Part shown: piece by piece, positions 9,395 through 18,328 of the stretch
Layout of the letters: each line of letters begins with the position of its first letter
Numbering within the stretch: position 1 is the stretch's first letter
Origin: Coneutiohabitans sp964457925
GTDB lineage: Bacteria > Zhuqueibacterota > Zhuqueibacteria > Zhuqueibacterales > Zhuqueibacteraceae
NCBI GenBank assembly: GCA_964457925.1
Contig: CAYWGH010000006.1
Coordinates: forward strand, 62,001-126,000
Direction of reading: 5' to 3'
DNA: 64,000 nucleotides
Made by a program: the position numbers and the translations under genes
The notes under the pieces: model-generated
Database searches by the model: none
What the model saw: only the letters and a program-made list of their open reading frames with translations
Told to the model about the DNA's origin: nothing

Positions 9395-9421
9395 TGTCGA
9401 TTTTTGCAGCGTTCATTCGTC
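9395..9421 (+). promoter_or_regulatory. Candidate ECF42-dependent promoter
   Basis: TGTCGA at 9395-9400, a 17-nt spacer, then CGTC at 9418-9421. This matches the promoter motif reported for the ECF42 sigma group (TGTCGA at -35, CGA/TC at -10). It sits 42 bases after the MFS stop and upstream of the DGPF/DUF2461/ECF42 gene set, suggesting autoregulation. The leader to the first start codon would be about 130 nt. Confidence 0.6.
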
Positions 9422-9555
9422 TTGTCTTTGAAAATTCCAGTCCGTCCTCTTCTCGTCTTGGCCTCTGTTGGAGATTAGAACTCAGCAGTAACAGCATATC
9501 AAGTCGAGTGAAGGCTGCGATAAGAACGAAAACCCATCACCACACAGGAGATCAC

Positions 9556-9894
9556 ATGGCTCAGTTCATTTTGTTGTTGCGTAATGGAGAATTTCCCGTT
9601 TATTCTCCCGAAGAAATGCAAAAAGTTCTGGAGAAGTATCTTGCCTGGGCGGACAAGCTGAGAGCAGAGGGCCGATATCGCGGCGGCGATGAACTCAAAG
9701 ACGGCGGCTGTATCGTGTCGATGAAAAACGGCAAATTCGTTGTGGACGGCCCCTACGTCGAAACCAAAGAAATTGTCGGCGGTTATTTTCTGATCGAGGC
9801 AAAAAGCCTCGAAGAAGCCGCGGAAATCTCAAAGGAATGCCCGCACCTCCGTTTCAGCGGCAGCATTGAAATACGCGAAATCAATCCCCATTGA
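9556..9894 (+). CDS. YCII/DGPF-domain protein
   Basis: 112 residues from the ATG at 9556, which follows CAGGAG at 9545-9550; the in-frame extension to 9394 overlaps the candidate promoter and is not protein-like. It begins MAQFILLLRNGE and carries the family signature VDGPYVETKEIVGGY (about 60-74), here DGPY rather than the usual DGPF. DGPF proteins form dimeric alpha-beta barrels of unknown activity and are characteristically encoded beside ECF42 sigma factors, as here. Cytoplasmic. First gene of a three-gene set. Confidence 0.88.
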   Translation: MAQFILLLRNGEFPVYSPEEMQKVLEKYLAWADKLRAEGRYRGGDELKDGGCIVSMKNGKFVVDGPYVETKEIVGGYFLIEAKSLEEAAEISKECPHLRFSGSIEIREINPH

Positions 9895-9898
9895 GCCA

Positions 9899-9914
9899 AA
9901 CCGCCCGGGCGGTT
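9899..9914. repeat. 16-bp perfect palindrome between operon genes
   Basis: AACCGCCCGGGCGGTT is its own reverse complement. It lies in the 34-base gap between the DGPF gene and the DUF2461 gene, just upstream of the latter's ribosome-binding region. It could be a protein-binding site, a short hairpin setting expression ratios, or chance in GC-rich DNA. Confidence 0.45.
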
Positions 9915-9928
9915 GAAAGTGAGGCTAG

Positions 9929-10597
9929 ATGAGTTATTTCACACCGGAGTACTTGAAATTTTTTCGCGGCCTGGCGAAGAACAACAGCAAATCCTGGTTC
10001 GAAGCCAACCGTGAACGTTATGAAAACGAGGTCAAGAAGCCGTTTACCGCTTTCGTCGAGCAGATGATCGCGCGCATTCATGGCGAAGATGCGGAGGTTA
10101 GAATCTCGGCAAAAGAAGCGATCTTCCGGATCAATCGCGACATTCGTTTCTCGAAAGACAAGACGCCCTACAAAACGCATATGGCAGCGCTTATTTCCCC
10201 GGCGGGCCGCGCCGATCATGAAACGCCCGGTTTTTATATGCAATTCGGGGCGGACATGGTAATGCTCGCGGGCGGCGTGTATACGCCGGCCAACGAAAGC
10301 GTTTATCGCATTCGCCGGGCCATCGTGAATCACCCTGAAGAATTTCAGGCATTGCTGCAAGACAAGGAGTTCAAGAAAAAATATGAGACGCTGCAGGGTG
10401 AAAAGAACAAAGTGCTGCCCGGCGAATTCAAAGAAGCGGCCTTGCAGCAACCGTTGCTTGCCAACAAACAGTTTTATTATGCCGCCGAGTTGGAGGCGGA
10501 AACAATTCTCAAGAGAAATCTGCCGGAATTGTTGATGCAGTATTGCCGCGCCGGCCGGGGCATGAATGCATTTCTGAAACGCGCGCTGGGAAAATAA
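9929..10597 (+). CDS. DUF2461 (TIGR02453) family protein
   Basis: 222 residues, close to the family norm. It begins with the characteristic FTPEYLKFFRGLAKNNSKSW (about 4-23), followed by FEANRERYE, then FRINRDIRFSKDKTPYKTH (about 66-84) and PGFYMQF. The function of this widespread family is unknown. The gene lies between the DGPF and ECF42 genes with 34- and 3-base gaps, so the three probably form one transcript. A DUF2461 gene inside an ECF42 unit is not something I recognise as standard, so it may be a target or partner of the sigma-factor response. Confidence 0.87.
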   Translation: MSYFTPEYLKFFRGLAKNNSKSWFEANRERYENEVKKPFTAFVEQMIARIHGEDAEVRISAKEAIFRINRDIRFSKDKTPYKTHMAALISPAGRADHETPGFYMQFGADMVMLAGGVYTPANESVYRIRRAIVNHPEEFQALLQDKEFKKKYETLQGEKNKVLPGEFKEAALQQPLLANKQFYYAAELEAETILKRNLPELLMQYCRAGRGMNAFLKRALGK

Positions 10598-10600
10598 ACC

Positions 10601-11872
10601 GTGATCGCGGCAAAAGACAATGGCGCCGTCAACGATTTGGTCGATCACCTGTTTCGCCACAAAGCCGGGCAGGTGGTTGCAACGCTGACGCGCATCTTCG
10701 GCTGGGAGCATCTCGATCTCGCGGAAGACGTGATGCAAGAGACTTTGCTCAAGGCGTTGCAACAATGGCCCTTTCGCGGCGTGCCGCAAAATCCTGGCGG
10801 CTGGATTTTGCAAACCGCGAAAAATCTCGCCATCGATGCGCTGCGGCGCGAAGCCTCGTTTCGAAATAAAGAAGAAGAGATTGCGCGCCGGCTCGAACAA
10901 GACCTGAATGTTTCCGAGGAAACCGCGCCCGCCGGCTTCAAAAGCGATCAACTCGCGATGATGTTTGCCTGCTGCCATCCCATTTTGCCGCGTGAGGTGC
11001 AGGTTGCGTTGACGCTGAAGATTTTGTGCGGTTTCAGTGTGACGGAGATAGCGCGGGCTTTTCTCACCGCCGAAGCCACGATTGCGCAACGCCTGGTGCG
11101 CGCCAAGCGCAAACTGCGCACAGAGAACATTTCACTCCGCGCTCCCGAAAACGGCGAATTGCGCCGCCGCTTGCAGGCGGTGTTAGAGGTGTTGTATCTG
11201 CTCTTTAACGAAGGCTATAACGCGCATGCCGGCGCAGCTTTGGTGCGGCAGGATATATGCGCGGAAGCGATTCGCTTGACGGCGCTGCTGGCCGAACATC
11301 CTGCCGGCAATGCTCCGGCAACGCATGCCCTGTTGGCGCTGATGTATTTACAAGCTTCGCGCCTGCCCAGTCGCGTTGATGCAGACGGCAATCTCTTTTT
11401 GCTGGCGGAACAAGATCGCAGCCGCTGGGATCAAAAACTCATTCATGCGGGTTTGTATCACCTGGCGCAAGCCGGACAAGGCGAAGAGTTGACGGTTTAT
11501 CACCTCCAAGCTGAAATTGCCATGCATCACGCGCTCGCGCCCAATTTTGCTCAAACAGATTGGCCGCGTATTCTCGCTTTGTATGATGATTTGATTCGGC
11601 AGGATCATTCGCCGGTGGTTGCGCTCAATCGCGCGGTGGCGGTGGCGATGGTTGCAGGTCCGCGGGCCGGTGTCAAAGAGCTTGAACGCATCAGCCGGCA
11701 GCCGGCGATGCAAAGGTATCATCTCTTGCCTGCGGCGTTCGCAGAGTTTCACATGCAACTGGGTGACAGGCAAAAAGCAGCGACTTGTTATGAACAAGCG
11801 TTAACCCTGGCGGGAACGGAACCCGAACGGCGCTTTTTGCTGAATAAACTGAAATCCTGCCAAACCGATTAA
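10601..11872 (+). CDS. ECF42-type RNA polymerase sigma factor with C-terminal helical domain
   Basis: 423 residues from GTG 10601, three bases after the previous stop. Sigma region 2 is visible at about 15-85 (DLAEDVMQETLLKALQQWPF and NPGGWILQTAKNLAIDALRR) and region 4 at about 120-170 (VTEIARAFLTAEATIAQRLV). A roughly 230-residue C-terminal extension follows with TPR/SnoaL-replacing helical repeats (LFNEGYNAHAG, ALNRAVAVAM, FHMQLGDRQKA). Length, extension and an adjacent DGPF gene are the defining features of ECF42 (COG4941). No anti-sigma gene is adjacent, as expected, since the C-terminal domain is thought to control activity. Probably activates the promoter at 9395. Confidence 0.92.
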   Translation: MIAAKDNGAVNDLVDHLFRHKAGQVVATLTRIFGWEHLDLAEDVMQETLLKALQQWPFRGVPQNPGGWILQTAKNLAIDALRREASFRNKEEEIARRLEQDLNVSEETAPAGFKSDQLAMMFACCHPILPREVQVALTLKILCGFSVTEIARAFLTAEATIAQRLVRAKRKLRTENISLRAPENGELRRRLQAVLEVLYLLFNEGYNAHAGAALVRQDICAEAIRLTALLAEHPAGNAPATHALLALMYLQASRLPSRVDADGNLFLLAEQDRSRWDQKLIHAGLYHLAQAGQGEELTVYHLQAEIAMHHALAPNFAQTDWPRILALYDDLIRQDHSPVVALNRAVAVAMVAGPRAGVKELERISRQPAMQRYHLLPAAFAEFHMQLGDRQKAATCYEQALTLAGTEPERRFLLNKLKSCQTD

Positions 11873-11919
11873 AATATCGACCGGCAGATGATACTGGCGC
11901 ACAAGCCTGCGCGGCACAA

Positions 11920-12327
11920 TTAGTGATCATTTGATTTAATCACGGGTTTAATGTCGATCACGGGGGTGCCATCGATTGCCTCGATTGCGCCGAGATGCAA
12001 ATGATTTTGCTTGATCTCCAAAACCTTCACGCGGTGAAATCCCACGGGATTCGGGCGATCGGGTGATCGCGTCAAAAATACACCGGTGAGAGGATTGGAA
12101 GCATCTCCTCTGGGATGAACCTTCAGCACGTCCCGGTGCGCGCGATGGAGCCAGGTGATGACAATGATTTCGTCGCCAGCTTGCATGCGATCCAGACCCT
12201 CTGAATACGCCGGCAAAATCTCCAGGAAAGCGTTGGGAGCGCCCTCGGTATAAAACAACGGAGCCTCCTTTCGGCTTTTAATTTCCGATCGAATGACTCC
12301 AATCGGCGTAATTGAAAATCTCTTCAC
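11920..12327 (-). CDS. trmO: TrmO/TsaA family tRNA m6t6A37 methyltransferase
   Basis: 135 residues from the GTG at 12325-12327, preferred over the ATG at 12381 because AGGAGG lies six bases upstream (12333-12338). TrmO uses S-adenosylmethionine to methylate N6 of t6A37 in tRNA. Seen are the N-terminal TPIGVIRSE and the conserved SPDRPNPVGFHRVKVLEI (about 92-109) and IDGTPVIDIKP (about 119-129). It has the beta-barrel domain only, without the C-terminal extension of E. coli TrmO, like archaeal forms. It converges on the sigma-factor gene. Confidence 0.88.
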   Translation of the reverse strand: MKRFSITPIGVIRSEIKSRKEAPLFYTEGAPNAFLEILPAYSEGLDRMQAGDEIIVITWLHRAHRDVLKVHPRGDASNPLTGVFLTRSPDRPNPVGFHRVKVLEIKQNHLHLGAIEAIDGTPVIDIKPVIKSNDH

Positions 12328-12618
12328 CTGACCCTCCTCTTTAAAACGTTTGAATTCCAATGCAATAATGCCCGAGAACACGAAAATTGGCCATCTCTAC
12401 AAATTCAGCTTTACGCCTGCGCCATGAGTTCGACAAACAGTCAGCCTGCATTTTTATAAGCTTTTTTGCCGTTTTTTAGCTCATCCCACTAGTCTTGACA
12501 TTCATCGTTTTTTTGAGTATTTACCTCCACCCAAAAAGTGCAGCACACGACTCCTCGAACAAATATTCTCTTTGGCATTTCAACCTCATCATCACTTGCT
12601 CAACAGAAGGAGATGGAG

Positions 12619-13410
12619 ATGTCCGACAAAAAATTGGTGAATTACTCCACCGACAACGGCCTGGCCATTATCGAATTGACGGATCCACCGGCCAACACCT
12701 ACACCTATGAAATGATGCGGCAACTCGATACCGCCATTCTCGAGGCGCGCATGGACGACAGCGTGCACGTGATCGTGCTTAAAGGCGCGGGCGAGAAATT
12801 TTTCTGCGCCGGCGCGAACATTCGCATGCTGCAGGAAGTAACGCCGCGCTTCAAATACTTCTTCTGTTTACACGCCAACGAAACCCTGACCCGTCTCGAG
12901 CAGACGCCTAAACTGGTGATCGCAACACTGAACGGCCATTGTGTCGGCGGCGGTCTGGAAATCGCGATGGCAGCGGATATTCGCATCGCCAAAAAGGGCG
13001 CGGGCAAAATCGGTTTGCCGGAAGTGACGCTTGGAGTGTTGCCCGGCACCGGCGGCACGCAGCGTCTTGCGCGCTTGGTGGGCAAGGCGCGCGCAATCGA
13101 GTTGATGACCACCGGCCGCACTTTCGAATTCGAAGAAGCTGAGCAGATGGGCCTGGTGAATTATGTTTATCCGGCGGAAGGCTTCTGGGAAAAAGTGGTG
13201 GAGTATGCGCGCCAATTCCTGCCGCCGAATAAAGCCAGCAAAGCCGTGGGGTTGATCAAGCGTTCCGTGCAATCCGGCCTGGAAGTGTCGTTCAGCGAGA
13301 GCCTGGCCATTGAACGCGAGCTGCAACAACAGCTCTTCCAAAGTGAAGACGCGAAGGAAGGCTTGACGGCCTACAATGAGAAGAGAAAGCCGAATTTTGC
13401 AGGCAAATAA
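12619..13410 (+). CDS. Enoyl-CoA hydratase
   Basis: 263 residues from the ATG at 12619, six bases after AAGGAG (12607-12612). Crotonase fold: oxyanion-hole segments CAGANIRML (about 63-71) and CVGGGLEIAMAADIR (about 108-122), and both acidic residues of a true hydratase, E114 and E135 (GLPEVTLGVLPGTGGTQRL). It should add water across trans-2-enoyl-CoA in fatty-acid or amino-acid degradation. It opens a run of acyl-CoA genes reaching 20.3 kb, although gaps suggest several transcripts. Confidence 0.93.
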   Translation: MSDKKLVNYSTDNGLAIIELTDPPANTYTYEMMRQLDTAILEARMDDSVHVIVLKGAGEKFFCAGANIRMLQEVTPRFKYFFCLHANETLTRLEQTPKLVIATLNGHCVGGGLEIAMAADIRIAKKGAGKIGLPEVTLGVLPGTGGTQRLARLVGKARAIELMTTGRTFEFEEAEQMGLVNYVYPAEGFWEKVVEYARQFLPPNKASKAVGLIKRSVQSGLEVSFSESLAIERELQQQLFQSEDAKEGLTAYNEKRKPNFAGK

Positions 13411-13703
13411 CCACCGGCCAACGACCCGGGTTCCCAAATTTTCAAGACATCTGTATTTCGACGCAGCGTTTTTCAGCTTAACACAATCAGCTTTTTGACA
13501 CCGCAGACTCTTGCTATTATTCTTAATTCCTGCTCCAGATTGCAGACAAGCTGAAATCTGAAGCTCTGCGGGCAGCAACGGATAACAAATTTTTTCCAAC
13601 GGATAGAAAACCCAACTGTAAGGGCTTTATGCGCTGTTTTTTTATTCGCTGGAAATCTAAAAACTCAGATTCTTTTCTAACGTTCACGAGCTAATGACTT
13701 AAC

Positions 13704-15143
13704 ATGCTCACCAAACTCTTCATCAATGGCAAATGGGAAGACGCCGCCAGCGGCAAAACTTTCCCCACCATCAATCCGGCAACAACGGAAGTCATTGCAC
13801 ACATTGCGGAAGGCGGGGCCGAAGATATCGATCGCGCCGTGCAGGCTGCACGCGCGGCGCTCGACGGACCGTGGGGAAAAATGAATGCCTCCGAACGCAG
13901 CCGGATCATCTGGAAAATGGGCGAGCGCATCCTCGCGCGCGCCGATGAAATTGCGAAACTCGAAACCTCGGACAATGGCAAGACCATCACCGAATCGAGC
14001 AAGATCGATGTGCCTTACTCGGCAGATTTGTACTTTTACTATGCCGGCGCTGCGACGAAGCTCGAGGGCCACACCATTCCGGTGAACGGCCCCTATTTTA
14101 ACTACACCTTGCGCGAACCGCTGGGCGTCGTTGGCCTGATCGTGCCGTGGAATTTTCCGCTGCTGTTGGCCTCGCGAAAAGTTGCTGCGGCGCTCGCCGC
14201 CGGAAACACGCTGATTCTGAAACCCGCTGCCCAAACGCCGCTCACCGCGTTGGTGCTGGCCGAAATCGGCATGGAAGCGGGTCTGCCGCCCGGCGTTTTG
14301 AATGTCGTGCCCGGCCACGGCGCCACTGCGGGCGCGGCGTTGGTCAAACATCCCGGCGTTGATGGCATTGCCTTGACCGGCGGCACAGCAACCGGTCAGC
14401 AATTGATGCGCGACGCAGCAACCACAGTCAAGAAGCTTCATCTCGAGCTTGGCGGCAAATCGCCCAATATCGTATTTGCGGATGCCGACCTCGAAGCCGC
14501 CGCGAAGATGGCACTGATGGGCATTTTCTACAACAAGGGCGAAGTATGCACTGCCGGCTCGCGCTTGCTGGTGGAGAAATCGATCCATGACAGTTTCATG
14601 GAGAAAGTCCTCGAGCGCGCAAAAAAAATGCAGCCCGGCGATCCCATGGATCCCAAGGCGCGACTCGGCCCGCTCGTCTCCGAAGCGCAACTGGAAAACG
14701 TGAAGAAGTATGTTGCAATCGGCGAGCAAGAAGGCGCGCGCCTGCTGGTCGGCGGCCGCCAGCCTGATTCCGCTCCGGGCAAAGGTTACTTCTTCCAACC
14801 CACGATTTTCGACAACGTGCAGCCCAACGCAACGATCGCGCAGGAAGAAATCTTCGGCCCCGTGCTCGCGACCTTGACGTTTCAAGACGCGGATGAATTG
14901 TTGAAAATTGCCAACGGCACCATGTACGGCCTGGCTGCCGCGATCTGGACGCAAGACATCAAGAAAGCGCATCGCCTGGCCAAAGCAATCAAAGCCGGCA
15001 CGGTGTGGATCAACACCTACAACAATTACGATGCGGCCATGCCCTACGGCGGTTACAAAATGAGCGGTTTCGGCGTGGAAAGCGGCATGGCAGCGTTCGA
15101 GTTCTATTCGCAAAGCAAAAGCGTGTGGGTGGATTTGAGTTAA
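13704..15143 (+). CDS. NAD(P)-dependent aldehyde dehydrogenase
   Basis: 479 residues, the normal size for the ALDH superfamily. The Rossmann and active-site motifs are intact: VPWNFPLLLASRK (about 149-161), catalytic general base E248 in LELGGKSPN, nucleophile C282 in GEVCTAGSR, and EEIFGPVLATLTF near 383-395. It oxidises an aldehyde to the acid and lacks an acyl-CoA-forming signature. The sequence most resembles betaine/retinal-type ALDHs. A 293-base gap upstream holds no gene, so it probably has its own promoter. The reverse strand is open across the gene, but its translation is not protein-like. Confidence 0.93.
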   Translation: MLTKLFINGKWEDAASGKTFPTINPATTEVIAHIAEGGAEDIDRAVQAARAALDGPWGKMNASERSRIIWKMGERILARADEIAKLETSDNGKTITESSKIDVPYSADLYFYYAGAATKLEGHTIPVNGPYFNYTLREPLGVVGLIVPWNFPLLLASRKVAAALAAGNTLILKPAAQTPLTALVLAEIGMEAGLPPGVLNVVPGHGATAGAALVKHPGVDGIALTGGTATGQQLMRDAATTVKKLHLELGGKSPNIVFADADLEAAAKMALMGIFYNKGEVCTAGSRLLVEKSIHDSFMEKVLERAKKMQPGDPMDPKARLGPLVSEAQLENVKKYVAIGEQEGARLLVGGRQPDSAPGKGYFFQPTIFDNVQPNATIAQEEIFGPVLATLTFQDADELLKIANGTMYGLAAAIWTQDIKKAHRLAKAIKAGTVWINTYNNYDAAMPYGGYKMSGFGVESGMAAFEFYSQSKSVWVDLS

Positions 15144-15207
15144 GGCGCGCCTCACGAAACCGAGTATCCCATTATCGCATCCTGAATCGGAACATATTGG
15201 AAAGGCC

Positions 15208-15762
15208 ATGCGATCATCCTACGATCCAGATACTCGTTCTGCGACATACCTCGCTCGACCCAAAGCGGAGGAGCGTCCCAAGTTCGACTTGCCGTCTTCG
15301 CGATTCGAACAAATTCTGGAATTCTTCTCCGGCCTGGGGTTGCTGGCATTTAGTTTGATGATGCTGCAATTCTGGTTTTCTCTGCCGGCAAAAATCCCCA
15401 CTCACTTCGGCGCCTCCGGTGAACCCGATGGCTGGGGCAGCAAGTATATGCTGCTCGCACTTTTCGTATTGGCAGCCGTTCTTTATATCGGATTGACGAT
15501 TCTGCGCCGCTATCCGCACAAATACAACTATCTCTGGCCCATTACGGCACAGAATGCCGCCGCCCATTATCGCCTCGCGCGCCAACTCGTCAGTTTCCTA
15601 AAATGCAAGATTGTTGGAATGTTCGCTTACATTGCCTGGCAAACGATACAAACGGCGCTCGGCAATACCAACGGCCTGGGCCTCGCATTTTTGCCGATCG
15701 TGCTGGTGCTGGATTTTGGTACGATTATCTTTTATCTGATAAAAGCTTCTCAAATACATTAA
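15208..15762 (+). CDS. DUF1648-domain membrane protein
   Basis: 184 residues with about four membrane helices. The DUF1648 signature LPAKIPTHFGASGEPDGWGS (about 57-76) connects the first two helices. A hydrophilic N-terminus of some 30 residues precedes helix 1. DUF1648 occurs in SdpI-type immunity proteins and in small membrane proteins of unknown role; this one lacks evident toxin genes nearby. It starts 64 bases after the aldehyde dehydrogenase and ends 13 bases before the PLP enzyme, so it may be co-transcribed with both. Confidence 0.75.
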   Translation: MRSSYDPDTRSATYLARPKAEERPKFDLPSSRFEQILEFFSGLGLLAFSLMMLQFWFSLPAKIPTHFGASGEPDGWGSKYMLLALFVLAAVLYIGLTILRRYPHKYNYLWPITAQNAAAHYRLARQLVSFLKCKIVGMFAYIAWQTIQTALGNTNGLGLAFLPIVLVLDFGTIIFYLIKASQIH

Positions 15763-15775
15763 TCGTGGGCGAACC

Positions 15776-16975
15776 ATGAGCTTTGATCCCGCCAGCGCGA
15801 TTCAAGATCTGTTGATGTTCGGTGAATTCGGGGATGTCAACCCTTCAATCACCGACAGCTCCACCTACACGTTTCTCAGTCCGGCAACGATGAAGGAAAT
15901 TTTCAGCCACGAGATCGAAGGCTGTTTTCTTTATTCGCGCCACTGGAATCCCATCAACAAATATCTTTGCCGTGCGCTAGCCGCGATGGAAGCCACCGAG
16001 GCGGCGCAAGCCACCGCCTCCGGCATCTCCGCAATCAGCAGCGCGATTCTGCAACTGTGCAACGCCGGCGATGAAGTGATCTCGAGTTGGACGATTTACG
16101 GCGGCACGTATGCTTTTCTCAAAAACTTTCTGCCCAAATTCGGCATTAAAACACATTTCATCGATCTGGCCAATCCCGATGAAATCGAGCGCGTATTGAA
16201 CCCGCGCACGAAAGTCATTTATACAGAATCGATCAGCAACCCGCTGCTCGAAGTCGCCGACATACCCCGCCTCAGCCAGATCGCCAATGCGCACGGGCTC
16301 ACGCTGGTGATTGACAACACCTTCAGCCCGATGATCATCTCGCCGGCGCGTTGGGGCGCACACGTGGTGGCGCACAGCATGACGAAATTTATCAACGGCA
16401 CCAGTGATTGCGTCGCTGGCTGCATTTGCGCTTCGAAAGCGTTCATCGAAAAGCTTACCGATGTCAACAGCGGCGCGACGATGCTGCTCGGCCCGGTACT
16501 CGACAGCCTGCGCGCTGCGAGTATTCTTAAAAATTTGCACAGCCTTCATTTGCGCATGCAAAAGCACAGCGCCAATGCCCTGGCCCTGGCGCGACGTCTG
16601 CATGAACTCGGCTTGAAAGTGCATTATCCCGGCCTGCCGCATCACAAGAATCATGATTTGATGAAAAAATTGATCAACCCCGGATTGGGCTTCGGCGGCA
16701 TGGTTGCGGTTGATTTCGTGGATGAAGAAAAAGCCAATAACCTGATGGTAAAAATGCAGGAGGAAAAAGTGGGCTATCTCGCTGTGAGCCTGGGCTATTT
16801 CAAAACCTTGTTCAGCGCTCCGAGCAGCAGCACTTCCTCGGAAATTCCCGAAGACCTGCAACGGCAAATGGGATTGAGCCGTGGCATGGTTCGATTATCC
16901 GTAGGCCTCGATCACGACATGGATATTTCCCTCATGCGCATGGAAAAGTGCTTGCGAACAGTGGGATTGATCTGA
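15776..16975 (+). CDS. Cys/Met-metabolism PLP-dependent enzyme (gamma-lyase type)
   Basis: 399 residues. A Met gamma-lyase / cystathionine gamma-synthase family fold is indicated by ASGISAISSAIL (about 81-92), the stacking-aromatic region SWTIYGGTYAF (about 104-114), VIDNTFSPMI (about 179-188) and the Schiff-base lysine K204 in AHSMTKFING. The N-terminus is less conserved than in housekeeping MetB/MetC. It could eliminate or exchange thiol groups on methionine, cysteine or homoserine derivatives; substrate choice cannot be decided here. Adjacent thiolase, crotonase and acyl-CoA dehydrogenase would fit degradation of the resulting 2-oxobutyrate-type acid, which is inference. Confidence 0.82.
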   Translation: MSFDPASAIQDLLMFGEFGDVNPSITDSSTYTFLSPATMKEIFSHEIEGCFLYSRHWNPINKYLCRALAAMEATEAAQATASGISAISSAILQLCNAGDEVISSWTIYGGTYAFLKNFLPKFGIKTHFIDLANPDEIERVLNPRTKVIYTESISNPLLEVADIPRLSQIANAHGLTLVIDNTFSPMIISPARWGAHVVAHSMTKFINGTSDCVAGCICASKAFIEKLTDVNSGATMLLGPVLDSLRAASILKNLHSLHLRMQKHSANALALARRLHELGLKVHYPGLPHHKNHDLMKKLINPGLGFGGMVAVDFVDEEKANNLMVKMQEEKVGYLAVSLGYFKTLFSAPSSSTSSEIPEDLQRQMGLSRGMVRLSVGLDHDMDISLMRMEKCLRTVGLI

Positions 16976-17035
16976 GCCAAACCTTAAAAGCCTCAAATTC
17001 AAATCATCGAAAAAACAACCAACCATGATTTTAAC

Positions 17036-18220
17036 ATGATTCCAGAAATCTTCATCATCTCCGCTGCGCGCACGCCGTGCGGCAAATTTGGCGGCGCATT
17101 TGCCGAACTGACCGCGCCTGAGCTGGGCGCCGTTGCCGCGCAGGCGGCGTTGGAGCGCGCGAAAATAGCGCCCGGCCAAATCAACGAAGTGATCATGGGC
17201 AATGCGCGGCCTGCAGGTATTGGTCCGAATCCCGCGCGGCAGATTGCCAAGCGTGCCGGTGTGCCGAACGAGATTCCGGCGTACACCGTCAACAAAGCCT
17301 GCGGCTCCAGCCTGCGCGCGCTGCTCAACGCCGTGCAAGCCTTGAAATGTGGCGATGCCGAGGCCATTCTCGCAGGCGGCAGCGAGAACATGAGCCGGGT
17401 GCCGTACTTGCTGATGAAAGCGCGCTGGGGCTATCGTCTCGGCCACGAGAAGCTCGTCGATGGCATGTATCAAGACGGTTTTCTTTGCCCGCTGTGCGGA
17501 CAAATCATGGGGGAAACCGCTGAGACCCTCGTGACCCAATACAACATTACACGCGAGGAGCAAGATCGCTTTGCGATGGAAACGCAGCATCGCTGCGAGG
17601 CCGCGCGCAAATCACATCGTTTTGATGATGAAATCGTTCCCGTTGAAATTTCTGCCGGCAAGGGCGAAAAGAAACTCATCAGTCTGGACGAACATCCCCG
17701 TGATGCTGTGACTTTGGAGTCGCTGGCGAAACTGCCGCCGGTATTCAAGAAGGACGGCAGCGTACACGCCGGCAATTCCTCCGGCATGGTGGACGGCGCC
17801 GCTGCGCTGGTGCTGGCCACGGAAGATTTTGTGAAGCGCAACAATACGCCTGCGCTGGCACGCGTTGTGGGTTACACCAACGCCGGAGTTGATCCTGCCA
17901 TCATGGGCCTCGGGCCGGTGCCGGCCATGCGAACATTGCTCAAAAAACATAACCTCAAGCTTGAGGATATTGATCTCATCGAACTGAACGAAGCGTTTGC
18001 CGCGCAAGTGCTGGCGTGCGACCGCGAGCTGCATTTCGACATGTCCAAGCTGAATGTGAACGGCGGCGCAATTGCGTTGGGCCATCCCATCGGCGCGACC
18101 GGCGCGCGCATCACCGTAACGTTGGTGCACGAAATGCTCAAGCGCAAATCGCGTTACGGCATTGCGACATTGTGCATCAGCGGCGGTTTGGGTATTGCGT
18201 TGTTGATTGAGAGGGTATAA
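17036..18220 (+). CDS. Thiolase (acetyl-CoA C-acyltransferase)
   Basis: 394 residues, the typical thiolase-II length. All catalytic positions are present: nucleophile C89 in NKACGSSLRA, H350 in ALGHPIGATGAR and C380 in LCISGGLGIA. It catalyses either thiolytic release of acetyl-CoA or Claisen condensation of two acetyl-CoA units. The start is ATG 17036; the ATG twelve bases earlier runs into a stop after three codons. A Cys-rich insert (LCPLCGQIMGE, about 151-161) lies in the loop domain, a variation common in some thiolases. Confidence 0.93.
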   Translation: MIPEIFIISAARTPCGKFGGAFAELTAPELGAVAAQAALERAKIAPGQINEVIMGNARPAGIGPNPARQIAKRAGVPNEIPAYTVNKACGSSLRALLNAVQALKCGDAEAILAGGSENMSRVPYLLMKARWGYRLGHEKLVDGMYQDGFLCPLCGQIMGETAETLVTQYNITREEQDRFAMETQHRCEAARKSHRFDDEIVPVEISAGKGEKKLISLDEHPRDAVTLESLAKLPPVFKKDGSVHAGNSSGMVDGAAALVLATEDFVKRNNTPALARVVGYTNAGVDPAIMGLGPVPAMRTLLKKHNLKLEDIDLIELNEAFAAQVLACDRELHFDMSKLNVNGGAIALGHPIGATGARITVTLVHEMLKRKSRYGIATLCISGGLGIALLIERV

Positions 18221-18328
18221 AATTGGAGTAGTGGATAGATGAGATTGTTTTCTGTTTCATCACTCCAGCAATCCATTACGCCAACATTCCTTTTTGAGTC
18301 ATCTTCACATCGAAAGCGATGTCGCGGA

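Noticed and set aside
9881..11089. A 402-codon minus-strand frame across DUF2461 and the sigma factor
   Set aside because: It overlaps two recognisable genes and has no protein-like features of its own.
13677..15209. A 510-codon open frame antisense to the aldehyde dehydrogenase gene
   Set aside because: It mirrors a conserved ALDH with intact catalytic residues. Its translation is rich in His, Arg and Cys with no domain, so it is a codon-bias shadow.
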